Shown one piece after another: positions 1-10,880 of a stretch of 32,500 nucleotides of DNA. This DNA comes from Sphaeroforma sirkka (taxonomy: Eukaryota; Opisthokonta; Ichthyosporea; Ichthyophonida): positions 1 through 32,500 of the forward strand of contig LUCW03000302.1 of assembly GCA_001586965.3 (NCBI GenBank). Direction: 5' to 3'. Every line of letters starts with the position of its first letter. Within the stretch, counting starts at the first letter, position 1. The notes under the pieces are model-generated. The model saw only the letters and a list, made by a program, of their open reading frames with translations, was not told the DNA's origin and did no database searches. A program made the position numbers and the translations under genes.

Positions 1-30
1 ATGCGTATATGTATACATATATATACATAT

Positions 31-63
<33 letters not shown>

Positions 64-170
64 ATGTATATTTAGATATATGTTATATTTATATTAATTT
101 TTTTTATTATTCATTTTTTCGTTACATGTACGCTCTTATATATATATATATGTTATTTGTGTTGAAATTG
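1..170. repeat. AT-rich simple repeat
   Basis: The window opens with imperfect TA/TATG dinucleotide runs interrupted by TATTTA and T-rich sequence. No open frame of note crosses it. It is low-complexity sequence of the same type as the longer microsatellites at 1,033, 4,310 and 5,400. Confidence 0.85.
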
Positions 171-1020
171 AACTTAGACTTATGAATTTGGATGCTCATA
201 GTATTACCTTACATAAATGCAGACGTCTACATAGATCTTGTCCATCCTATTCATACTGTAGATGGCGAACTTTGACTATCATCGTGAGTACACACTTCTA
301 TAGCAGAATCACCTAAATATACCTCGTAGTCTAATCGTGACCTGTTAGGAGTTTGCTTCGCAACAGATTGGTGTTTTTAATCCCTGACAGGGAAACTCGT
401 ACGTTGCCAAATCAGATGTTTGACACTATCGAACAGGCACTTGACATTTTAAGAGTGGACAACTATGGAATTGAAAAGCCTGAACGCGGTAGACAATTGT
501 CAGTTGATCGAGAAAACACTCGCTGAGAATATATGAACATAGGATCCCCGCCAAGCGGAGAAAAACGCCAACAGCACATTGTGAGCACGTCTAGATAGCT
601 GGAAATGTAGATGACATCGAGAATAACCAGCCATCAGACGCTGATGTCAGAAGTTGAATCAGTGCTTATGACCCCGGCTGGCAGGGAAGATAGGGTCTCA
701 TTCTACAAGCAGCAAGCGAGACCGCTATCCCATGAGCGATGTCCTATCGAATAACGTGACGTGGACACAGCAGATAGAAAAACATGATAGCAGATGGAAC
801 AACATGATGTGAGTAATTGGATGGACTATGGCGCCGGCGATTTATTGTGGTGTGAGATCACCGAGCACCCCATCGAACAAAACTCGGACAGTCTTGATGA
901 AGCGAAACAGATCTCAGTATACAGGTACTGTCAATGGGAAGCGTGCCAAGTCAACATACGGGTCTGCTATTTAGATAGAGCAGCCACAGTTGGTCCAGTT
1001 TAAGTTAGGCGGCACAGCTG
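171..1020. other. Non-genic stretch with possible decayed coding scraps
   Basis: No convincing gene is present. Two short plus-strand frames have balanced, protein-like composition: 341-526 (61 codons, containing an ATG at 416) and 794-1,003 (69 codons from ATG, rich in D, E, C and Q). Neither shows a recognisable domain, and both are short enough to be chance. If real, they could be exon remnants or decayed gene pieces. I cannot assign a function. Confidence 0.4.
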
Positions 1021-1032
1021 TCAAGAACAATC

Positions 1033-1288
<256 letters not shown>

Positions 1289-1289
<1 letters not shown>

Positions 1290-2080
1290 GGTATCCTAAT
1301 AGCAGTATTGTTGTGATACATGATACTGTTTCGTGAGTTGTGATTGTTGTAAATGTCAAGTATACTGAGGAGTAAATATTTTAGCCTTCTATTTGCCCTA
1401 CACTTGAGCTTGTGCATTGTTGTGCGGTTGCAACTAATGACAACGGTTTTACATTTCTGTTCTCAGGAAGATATGTCGATCTCGGAATGACTATACATAT
1501 GTGGGTAGAGGTTACCCTCGCGGCTTGTGGATATTAATTGCGTCAGCCGATCATATCCTACTCTCATCGACTGCTAGCTGTATGCGACAGTCTGATGTTA
1601 CTTATCTCTATACAACACAGCACGCTTACATACCCAAGTGCAGCCAAGGGCTATAATGAAAGTGTATCTCCCGACAAGAACATGGAATTTTCACTTGTGC
1701 TCAATATCAAAGCCTACAATAGAGGTGCGATACAATATCAATGGAATTGCACTAACGTGCAATGGGTGTCATAACAGGACCGCTTTGTACTGGCACGACT
1801 CAAAAATCGGTACTAAGTGGTTCCTTCCGACAGCTGAGACTTTGCAGAAATCTCGGCCCCAAAACCCACACGATGGAGAGTATGTGCGCATTTATGTGAG
1901 GGTATCTTCATTAGATACGGTACGCGCAGTGACTCCCACATACTCCATTCATTTCTGTACGGCCTGATCCATCCCTGTAGTGTGGGGTAGCTGCAGTTGA
2001 GAGAAACAAAGTGTCTATCTGTCCAGTGCGCGCCATGGAGTTTCGCGAGAGTTGAGGTAGTGTGTCTCGATAGCTCAACA
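1289..2080. other. Non-genic stretch, no recognisable feature
   Basis: Mixed-composition sequence. Short frames exist at 1,538-1,774 and 1,638-1,967 on plus and 1,813-2,100 on minus. They overlap one another and show no recognisable family, repeated motif or start context. I see no RNA gene or mobile-element end here. Confidence 0.5.
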
Positions 2081-2546
2081 TGTGATTGAATGCATCTCAT
2101 GCTTGAGGCGAACTAATGTATTGGTCGCTCCTTCGCTATTCATTAGGGGTGCCCGTGTACAGTACATATTATTGATGCGATTGAATGCATCTCATGCTTG
2201 AGGCGAACTAATGTATTGATCGCTCCTTCGCTATTCATTAGGTGTGCCTGTGTACAGTACATATTATTCATCATGTGATTGAAAGTATCTCATGCTTAAT
2301 TTATTGGTAGCTCCTTCGCTACTCATTAGGTGTGCCCGTGTACAGTACATATTATTCATGTGATTGAAAGCATCTCATGCTTGAGGCGAAATAATTCATT
2401 GGTCGCTCCTTCGCTATTCATTAGGTGTGCCTGTGTACAGTACATATTATTCATGTGATTGAATGCAACTCATGCTTGAGGCGAACTAATGCATTGGTTG
2501 CTCCTTTGCTATTCATTAGGTGTGCCCGTGTACAGTACATATTGTT
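2081..2546. repeat. 95-bp tandem satellite, five copies
   Basis: Five head-to-tail copies begin at 2,081, 2,176, 2,274, 2,359 and 2,454, with spacings of 95, 98, 85 and 95 bp. Each starts TGTGATTGAA (TGCGATTGAA in copy 2), passes through CATGCTTGAGGCGAA and CGCTCCTTCGCTATTCATTA, and ends GTGTACAGTACATATT. Copies differ by scattered substitutions, and the third is shortened internally. There is no conserved reading frame across copies, so it is non-coding satellite sequence. Confidence 0.95.
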
Positions 2547-2785
2547 CTGGAAGTCCGCCCCGTGTTTCATGTGGGATGCAAACGAACCCAATCGGTTGCG
2601 CAATATCTGCGACAATATTTTAGTGGTTTGAAGATTCAGCTTGTCAACGAATGCGTTTTCAGAAAAAAGCGAACATATTCGCAACCGCTACTAAACTGAG
2701 CATGGGGTATGCATACATGCTGGAGGAGGACAACTCTCTAATGTGCATCCATGATTCCTTTCACCACGGGGTAAAAATACGCAAC

Positions 2786-2920
2786 CAGTACATAGGTGAT
2801 GAATACTGGAGACAATGTTGCTGTGCTCAGTACATAGGTGATCAATGCAGAGTACCGGAGACAATGTTGCTGTGCTCAGTACATAGGTGATCAATGCAGA
2901 GTACTGGAGACAATGTTGCT
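2786..2920. repeat. 49-bp tandem repeat, three copies
   Basis: Copies start at 2,786 (shorter, 42 bp), 2,828 and 2,877. The shared blocks are CAGTACATAGGTGAT and GGAGACAATGTTGCTG. The second and third copies are almost identical, suggesting a recent duplication. The repeat is unrelated to the 95-bp satellite just upstream. Confidence 0.92.
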
Positions 2921-3169
2921 GAATGCCGGCAACTCGCATGGCATTGATTGACTCGCATCGATGACGGTCTACAAATCTGTACCTTCCATCATACTGTGCG
3001 CGGCGTACATCGGTGAGGTCAGTATAGTGCCAGTGGCTGGTAGGTAGCTACAATCGCGAGGGGGTGTGGTGTACTGATAACCTTCATATCAACGAGCGTA
3101 CCCCTTGATAAGGTCTACTACTGCGCGTTTATCATTGCGTCTTGTACGTGCGCATTAATTCTTGCATGC

Positions 3170-3477
3170 CCAAGATTGCTAAGCTGAGGATGGATGGCCG
3201 CTATGTATGTGAAGCCTGTGAAGCATCCCTTGCACATGTTGAAGGCAGGATTGCCCCACCCATATGAATCGCTGCATCTTCTGATTGCGTCGAGACTCTC
3301 TACCTCGACAGAAACGCTGCGCACAAGCGAGACTTGCGGGAAAATGACAATGTGTTCGGAGATGTATCTCGCGTACTATGACTGTGTGAAGTGGGTGATC
3401 TCTTAATTTTGCCAAGAACTCTGATAATGATTGATCCGCGGTGTGCAGGGGAGGCCAGCAAGGGCCAGATGGATGTT
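3170..3477 (+). pseudogene. Decayed coding remnant with CEASLAHVEG-type motif
   Basis: One plus-strand frame reads with protein-like composition over about 100 codons, interrupted by two in-frame stops (near 3,265 and 3,394), and ends at a TAA near 3,478. It contains Cys-Glu-Ala-Cys followed by EASLAHVEG near 3,210-3,245. A related motif recurs 530 bp downstream, which argues that both are pieces of a once-coding sequence. The paired cysteines and the histidine hint at metal binding, but that is only a guess. The family is unrecognised. Confidence 0.3.
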
Positions 3478-3606
3478 TAATGCATACACAGCAGACACAT
3501 AGCGATATTTATTGGAACATTTGATGTTGGTATTGTGCTCACCCATGTGCTGAATGTGGCTGTTGTCAATATAGGTTAGTAATATCTCTGCCCAGGTGAG
3601 TGTGAA

Positions 3607-3813
3607 TTGTCTCTCACTCCCGCTGTTTCTAAAGGCGCCGAATGGCATACTGTGATAGGGGCAAGCTTGCCTGTACAGTGCAAATTTATTGGAGCTAGTT
3701 TAACTCATGGATGGCAGGATATGGGTGGTCACGATGCACTATATGAATGTGATGCATCACTTGCCCATGTGGAAGGATCCATGCCCCACTATAGAGACAA
3801 CAAAATCAACTGA
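3607..3813 (+). pseudogene. Second remnant sharing the ASLAHVEG motif
   Basis: A 68-codon frame from ATG to TGA whose C-terminal third (about 3,750-3,800) carries CDASLAHVEG and then a Met-Pro-His segment. The matching DNA at 3,211-3,255 is similar over about 45 bp. The frame may be a chance fragment of a larger lost gene. No function can be assigned, and it is too short and isolated to call a living gene. Confidence 0.25.
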
Positions 3814-4309
3814 ATATGTTTGATAGAAATCATAATTGGGGATTCCTTCGTATGAGGGCTGGTCTATTTTTTAATGTGTTTGGTCTCCAGTACGGCATTG
3901 CCGGAATTTGGAAAGCGCATGCACTCCGCAGAAGCGCTTCAAACGACTACAAGTTGCGATACTATTAATTGGTTCCTGTGTATGTAGTGAATTGCCGTCT
4001 ATACAGTCGGTTCGATATTTGCTCACAGCTTGCGAGCTCAAATAGCAGATTGTTAGTTTTTCGTAACATCAAGACAACCGACTAAAATCTTTGTGACAAG
4101 ACTGAACTGCGACCACTTCTGGATGATCTAATATTCAACATAAAGAGTAAGTATGCGAATCGTGATAGGGAAAGTAAATGTTTGAACATCTCTCATGATA
4201 GATGCAGGTCAATCGTCGGCCATAATACACGCAATAATACCGCATCACTGCGCTGAGCTATTGGAATCTTTTTGACATAACAACTGTAAGAATGATAATA
4301 ACTTATGAC

Positions 4310-5692
<1,383 letters not shown>

Positions 5693-5763
5693 TTGAAGAT
5701 GTTAAATATTAGATGATATACTTATGTTTAATTTGATGTCATTGATCTACTTGTAGAAAGCCC

Positions 5764-7149
5764 TTAGGAAAAATTCGCCCATAAACTAATGCACATGGTA
5801 AGTAGTCCGAAGATGCTAAATGGTATGCAGAGAATACGGCGAAGTGTCATACCATCCTCCTCGAACATCTTCCAATAGATTACTGCCGGTAGTGTGAAAC
5901 TCAGATTGACATTTCCTACGGCTCCGGTAATTGACAGCAACGTGTTGATATCAATCTGAAAGTATGCAAATACAAATGCAACAATATTCAAGAAGGTTGC
6001 CATGATGTAGAACAAAATGTTTCCACTTTTGGTGCTACAGTCTGTAAGAGCAACACCCTGTTCTTTCATCCCGCACATGGCCACAACGGTTCCGATAGCG
6101 TGCATCCCGGAGTCGCGAGATGAGTGCATTAGCAAAGGATAGGACACCGTGACTACAAATGCCGTACCGAGGCGAGCGATAGACGCGGGTACAGAAGTAG
6201 GATAGGAATCAAGAATGTTGGAATCGACATTCGCGCCATAGGTGAAGTAGCCACAGATGGCAATGATTACATACAGTACACTGCAAAGAGAGATAGTACA
6301 GCCAGCGGATATGTCCATGCGCTTCGTGGTCTGGCGGTCCAATGCGTTGTAAATGTTGAATAGAACCGGGCCTACACAGAATCCAAGGACGAAAACAGGG
6401 AAGGCGCGCATTATCGCACCGAAGTCCCAGATAGCTGCCTCCGTATCACCTTGACAATCATTTGCTTTTCCGTCGCAGGGATCGAAGATACCCACACAAT
6501 AGGCGAACACAACAAATGCGGTCCAGATTACACAGACTAAAGCCGACAACGATGTGTATGCAAGGAACCAGAGCGACTTGAGCATGGACAGGGGTGCTGC
6601 AAAACAACCCCAGCAAATCAGCAGCCAGAACCACGTCTGCATGTAAAAGACATCAGCACTGACATCGTCGCCAACTAAGGCTCGCATCACATCGGGAAGC
6701 ATACTCGACGCAATGGTCATGTATATAACTGATATTGACCAGAGTGTGATGAACACGAGGAAGTCGGCCACGAGTACTAGCAACGGGTATGATTGGCGAC
6801 AGGCATCGCCAAAGGATGTTTTTCTACCTCCCATACGATCTGTTATACTATTGAGCAGGTGCAGCCCGAACAATGTCAGTGTTGCACCCAAAAACATGAT
6901 CACAAGCGCAAGGACCCACCCAAGTTGTGCTGTGGAATATGGAATGGACAGGATTCCTGAACCGAGAATAGTGTTAGTCATATTCATGACCGATCCGAAT
7001 ATACCCGATCCGCGAGTGATTTCCGTACCTAACGCTTCGGCGGGAGCTGACTGAATTGATAGTGTATCGCCGTTTACGTCATGCTGCCGGGATTTATTCG
7101 AATCCAGCTTGACCTGAGACTCTTTTATTTCGATGTTTGTTAAAGTCAT
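5764..7149 (-). CDS. SLC38/AAAP-type amino-acid transporter
   Basis: A 461-residue multi-pass membrane protein of the amino acid/auxin permease superfamily, closest in feel to SLC38 (SNAT) and AVT-like neutral amino-acid transporters. Members move amino acids across plasma or vacuolar/lysosomal membranes, coupled to Na+ or H+. After a hydrophilic N-terminus (about 1-48), TM1 carries the hallmark NxxNTILGSGILSIPY (56-71), the unwound substrate/ion-site helix. TM2 is about 76-98 and TM3 about 122-150. PLSMLKSLWFLAYTS (about 186-200) matches the family TM4-TM5 signature, and a YPLLMHSSRDS segment matches the late PxxxHxxR region. About 11 helices fit the normal family length (450-550). The start is the ATG at 7,149, with A at -3; the same frame extends to a GTG at 7,206, an unlikely start in a eukaryote. 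It appears intact and intronless. Substrate and membrane cannot be told from sequence. Confidence 0.93.
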   Translation of the reverse strand: MTLTNIEIKESQVKLDSNKSRQHDVNGDTLSIQSAPAEALGTEITRGSGIFGSVMNMTNTILGSGILSIPYSTAQLGWVLALVIMFLGATLTLFGLHLLNSITDRMGGRKTSFGDACRQSYPLLVLVADFLVFITLWSISVIYMTIASSMLPDVMRALVGDDVSADVFYMQTWFWLLICWGCFAAPLSMLKSLWFLAYTSLSALVCVIWTAFVVFAYCVGIFDPCDGKANDCQGDTEAAIWDFGAIMRAFPVFVLGFCVGPVLFNIYNALDRQTTKRMDISAGCTISLCSVLYVIIAICGYFTYGANVDSNILDSYPTSVPASIARLGTAFVVTVSYPLLMHSSRDSGMHAIGTVVAMCGMKEQGVALTDCSTKSGNILFYIMATFLNIVAFVFAYFQIDINTLLSITGAVGNVNLSFTLPAVIYWKMFEEDGMTLRRILCIPFSIFGLLTMCISLWANFS

Positions 7150-7212
7150 GCTATATACATAAAAGACTGTTCGATTGATATTTTTGTGTAGAATTGCTCG
7201 GATCACCGCGTG

Positions 7213-7219
7213 TTTTATA
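7213..7219 (-). promoter_or_regulatory. TATA-like element upstream of the permease
   Basis: On the minus strand this reads TATAAAA, 64-70 bp upstream of the chosen ATG. That would put transcription start about 35-40 bp before the ATG. It is a plausible core promoter element, but in AT-rich sequence it could be chance. Confidence 0.45.
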
Positions 7220-8440
7220 GTAAAGCTTCTTGATGTCCAAAGTCAAGCAGCATATATTCGTTCAGGCGTTAGCACATAGATAAATACTCCCAGCCTCTGA
7301 GTTGTCGGATTGCGCTATCGATTAATTTATTAAACTTAATATCCCCAGATTCATTTTTAATTTTATTTATCTTGAACACATCTTTAGCATGATAAATTTA
7401 GGCTGGAGCTAGAAGAGCTACTTACAAATATGTGATTGAGTGAAAAGACTTGAGCTCAGAATTTACTGGTGTCTGACTGATTACTGATTAGACCGGTAAA
7501 CTAGTTGCTAGCCTTTACTCTTAGTAGTATGTTAAAAAAAATATTTAAAAATACCTGTATAGATGTTTTTACCTGGATTTTAATTTGGTGAGCCGTGAGA
7601 CTGTATGTATTTGGTAAATATTTTAACTTCCATAGTCACGGCTAAATAGCAAAGATCTCCAGAAATTGATCATGAAATCATGACCCTCGCTATGCTTCGA
7701 CTATAGAGAGAGAGTGTGTGTGTAAATGAATAAAATCGTACGGTTTTAGAAAACGTAAGAAAGTTAGTTAAACTGCTCACTCGAGAACCCCAGGCTCCAG
7801 CATAGGTAAATATTGAACGTTTACAGTGATCCCATAACTTGATGAGGTTAGTCCCCCAGAGGCCCAGAGTAAACAAAATGTATTATGTAGTAATATAGAG
7901 CAAATCACTTGCCATCTAAACCTCTAGGCTCAAGACCGGCGGGGATTTTAAATTTAGAGAGGTTGCCCATATATGTGAAAAAGAACCGAAAAATTCGGAC
8001 AGTCACCCGATACTTTTATTTTTCTTGTTTTGATTTGTTTTGGAAAACACAAACAAATATATAAAAAGACATTAATATGGTGGGAGCACTATTTTTAAAA
8101 AACCTTGGCCATACATAGCCTTCTGAATGTGTAATTTTCAGAAGGCTATGCTTGATTGCCTGGGCACTGGTATTTATTTATTTATTTTGATTAAAGAACA
8201 AAAGCATTCAATCTATTTTCACGAAAGTTTCAACTTTCAAGGTCTGTAAATACGAAATCTAAATAACTAAATAAATAGTGTTCTACATACTTAGTTACAT
8301 ATTTGGAAGTCTGTATGCCTTTTTAAAAAAAAACAAAAGTGTCAACATCTATTTGACCATGTGGTCCGAGCTACGGACCAGTGCCCTATCAAGTGGTCGT
8401 GTGCACGAGTACAGGTTCGTATAGAGAGAACAATTCTAAC
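7220..8440. other. AT-rich intergenic sequence
   Basis: No open frame with domain content occurs on either strand. The sequence has many A/T homopolymer stretches. The only clear structure is the perfect inverted repeat at 8,114-8,150. The part nearest 8,440 may include LTR sequence of the copia remnant that follows. Confidence 0.6.
8114..8150. repeat. Perfect 14-bp inverted repeat (hairpin)
   Basis: CATAGCCTTCTGAA at 8,114-8,127 pairs exactly with TTCAGAAGGCTATG at 8,137-8,150 around a 9-nt loop. It stands alone in AT-rich sequence with no adjacent gene. It could be a relic terminal-inverted-repeat pair of a tiny DNA element, a transcribed hairpin, or chance. Confidence 0.8.
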
Positions 8441-8446
8441 TCCACA

Positions 8447-9170
8447 CCTCCCTTGAAGCTAAACTGTAATGCACTTCGATTTTTCTTGCTTACGAAGTCG
8501 CGTAGTATTTTTAACCTAATAGATTGAGCCTTGGCAAAGTAGTCGTCATGTGCATGTAAAAACATCGCGCTGAAATGTTCATGCTTCGGACAACGTCAGT
8601 ACATTCCCGGGATTGTCATGCGTTGAAATGTAGAGGAGGTCAATGACGTTCCTGCGGGCGCAGTCACGTATGTAGTGTTCCTTGATCTCATTGTGCTTCA
8701 GACCTTTCGGTGTGTCTGTGCCTAATGCTACTTTGATGGTGGATTGGTTGTCTATGTGTATTATGGTGGGTGGCCTTCCAGTATGTTCCTAATCCAAGAA
8801 ATCTTTCTTGTGGTTTGTCCAGCGGCAATTTATTTCGCTTCGCCACTGCTTCCTGTTATTTAGCCGATTTCCATAGTATAGGTGTACCGTTGATGGTAAT
8901 CAATGTGCCACTCTGAGATTTTTGGGTGCCGAGGTATACCCCCCAAATCGGAGTCAGAATAGGCTTGCAATGCCTGAGCGAGTGGTGTGTTTATGGTGTT
9001 GGGTGTATACTTGAGTATAAAGTGTTTTGTGGCAGAGAGGTACAAGGGTATCTGTTGTAGAGCTGTCCAGTGCGAGGTGAGTGGTTTGGGCTGCATGAAG
9101 CCAGTTGGTTTAAAGTACATGCATTCTCCGGGCGGGACATGTTTGGAGCGAAACCAACAAGTGCCCTTAA
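8447..9170 (-). mobile_element. Ty1/copia fossil, 3' end (RNase H and polypurine tract)
   Basis: Minus-strand frames give the copia-type RNase H region. HWTALQQIPLYL and YSDSDLGGIPRHP (within 8,860-9,120) match the helix preceding RNase H and its first catalytic Asp segment. Further downstream, DNQSTIK and HYIRDC-type segments (about 8,640-8,780) match its C-terminal part. A purine tract (AAGGGAGG, minus strand, 8,448-8,455) follows, and the sequence to its left should be the start of the 3' LTR, whose far end I could not define. The upstream gag, protease, integrase and most of the RT are not seen. It is broken in several places and old. A related RNase H end (element C) lies at 24,540-24,990 on the plus strand. 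Confidence 0.78.
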
Positions 9171-10880
9171 CAGAGATCTGTACTTCTCATGACAAGGGGC
9201 GCCTGTGAGTGTACTGGGATGGAGAAGGGTGCCGGGAATATCTTTTGTGGGGGACTCGGCGAGTTAGAATGTATCAATATATATATATATATAGTATTTT
9301 TTTTAAAACAAACGAACTGCAAGAACAAATTAAAATTAATGTACAAAATAAATATGTATTTATTCTCGGGCATCAGCCGTTATTTAGGCCGTTTATTTTG
9401 ATTGGTTTTATAGTAATAATAGAAAACAGATGCCAAAGATAAATATTTGTGTATTTATTGTTGTAAAAAATTTAAATATCACTTGGCTCAACTTGGCTAT
9501 GATATTGATATGAAAAAGCTGCAAGCTGCGAGCTGCAACTTGCAAGACCATTAGGCCAAGCATCGTGACTTTATAAACTTTAAAAAAAAAATATAATGTG
9601 GTTGAAGGTTGAGTGGTGAGGGGTTGACTCCATCACGAGTTTCACGACTCATCACTGCTACTGGTTGCGTTGTAATTTTTTAAAACAAATCGACTTCGAG
9701 TAGGATTTTTACTTTTTAGTTTTTGTTGTCGCTTCATATTTACTAAAATAGAGATTCACAACTGTTCAGTTTCTGTGGCACCATGTCTTTGTTTATGTAT
9801 ATTATTGTTTGTTTTTAAAAAAACAACAAATGTTTTTGTTCGTTGGTTTTTTGTCTTGTTTTGTAAAAATATTTATTGCAATAGAGGGAATCCATGTGTA
9901 GCATAGAATACACATTAGAGTTAGTTAAGATAGCTGAAGAAGCTAGAGGCATGGAGCGGCAACCTGTTCCATACCGGGTGTTGTGGGCGCTTGCCCAACC
10001 ACACTACTGGCTTAGTTACTATGCAATGGGACAAGGGATCCATAGAGTTGATAATTTCAATTAATATATGATATAGTGCGTGCCACTTAGTAAAAATAAG
10101 AAGGAGGCGGCTAGGGACCACAGCAAGAAGAAACAGTGTATGTAATTATAGAACTACGGCCTCCGATCAATCTAAAATATCAAGATCAAATGAGATAACA
10201 TTGGTTTTTATTTGTATTCAAAATAGTTTAATACAAGTTCTTTTTCCATTATTACCAAAGTGTTCTAAGTTCACTTTGATGGCTCCAATAGCCTGAGTAT
10301 TTGGTATGACTCATTTACTTGGACCTATTTGAGACGGAAGTAGATGTAGGATATCATAAACTAATTTTATAATCTCTGAACTACTACTTACAGGTTTTGG
10401 TCTTCCCTCCAATCTCTTTATTTATAATAGCTAATGTATTAACTTGACTTACGTTCTTATGTCTATCTACAAATTAGATATGTGGTTATGAACACTTAGT
10501 ACTTCTAGTAGGAATTATTCAATAAAGAACAGCTAGAGGTATGTCCTGTGTGATCGAGAATATTAAGGCACTTACCAAGAGGCAGTCCCGATCATTCTTA
10601 CACAAGCTACCATTGCTAAATTTTAACTGACTTAAATTGTATCATAGTTTATATAACATAGTTTAAACATATAAATATACATCGAACTTTAGATTTTTTC
10701 AGTTATTTAGTAGCTACCGTAGTGTACTGCTTCTAGACTGCCTAATAACTGCTTACTGTCCAACGACAGGACTGTAAGTATTCTATACTACCTCATAGTG
10801 GCTAATACTACCCTAAAGTCAGCTACACGCTAGTTACTATACCTAGACCTTATAAATTTTCCTGTTCTTGAGCTATTACT
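9171..10880. other. AT-rich intergenic or unplaced element sequence
   Basis: About 1.7 kb with no recognisable gene. A/T homopolymers are frequent near 9,290-9,310, 9,580-9,600 and 9,815-9,870. The last several hundred bases before 10,881 could contain the 5' LTR and leader of element A. I found no second copy in the window to prove an LTR there, and no clear primer binding site. Confidence 0.5.

Larger units (their letters stand above)
2921..4309. other. Non-genic stretch with two related decayed coding scraps
   Basis: Apart from the paired coding-like remnants listed separately (3,170-3,477 and 3,607-3,813), no gene, RNA or element boundary is recognisable. Composition is mixed and not strongly AT-rich until the microsatellite at about 4,310. 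Confidence 0.5.

Noticed and set aside
1-170. Telomere or subtelomere at the window start
   Set aside because: No TTAGGG-type or related repeat is present, only TA-rich microsatellite.
2081-2546. Possible CRISPR-like array
   Set aside because: The whole 95-bp unit repeats, leaving no unique spacers.
7147-7206. Upstream GTG start (7,206) for the permease
   Set aside because: In a eukaryotic nuclear gene an ATG start is expected. The in-frame ATG at 7,149 has A at -3, and the extra 19 residues resemble untranslated sequence.
9921-10121. 66-codon minus-strand frame
   Set aside because: Short, no recognisable family, and no supporting signals in AT-rich intergenic DNA.
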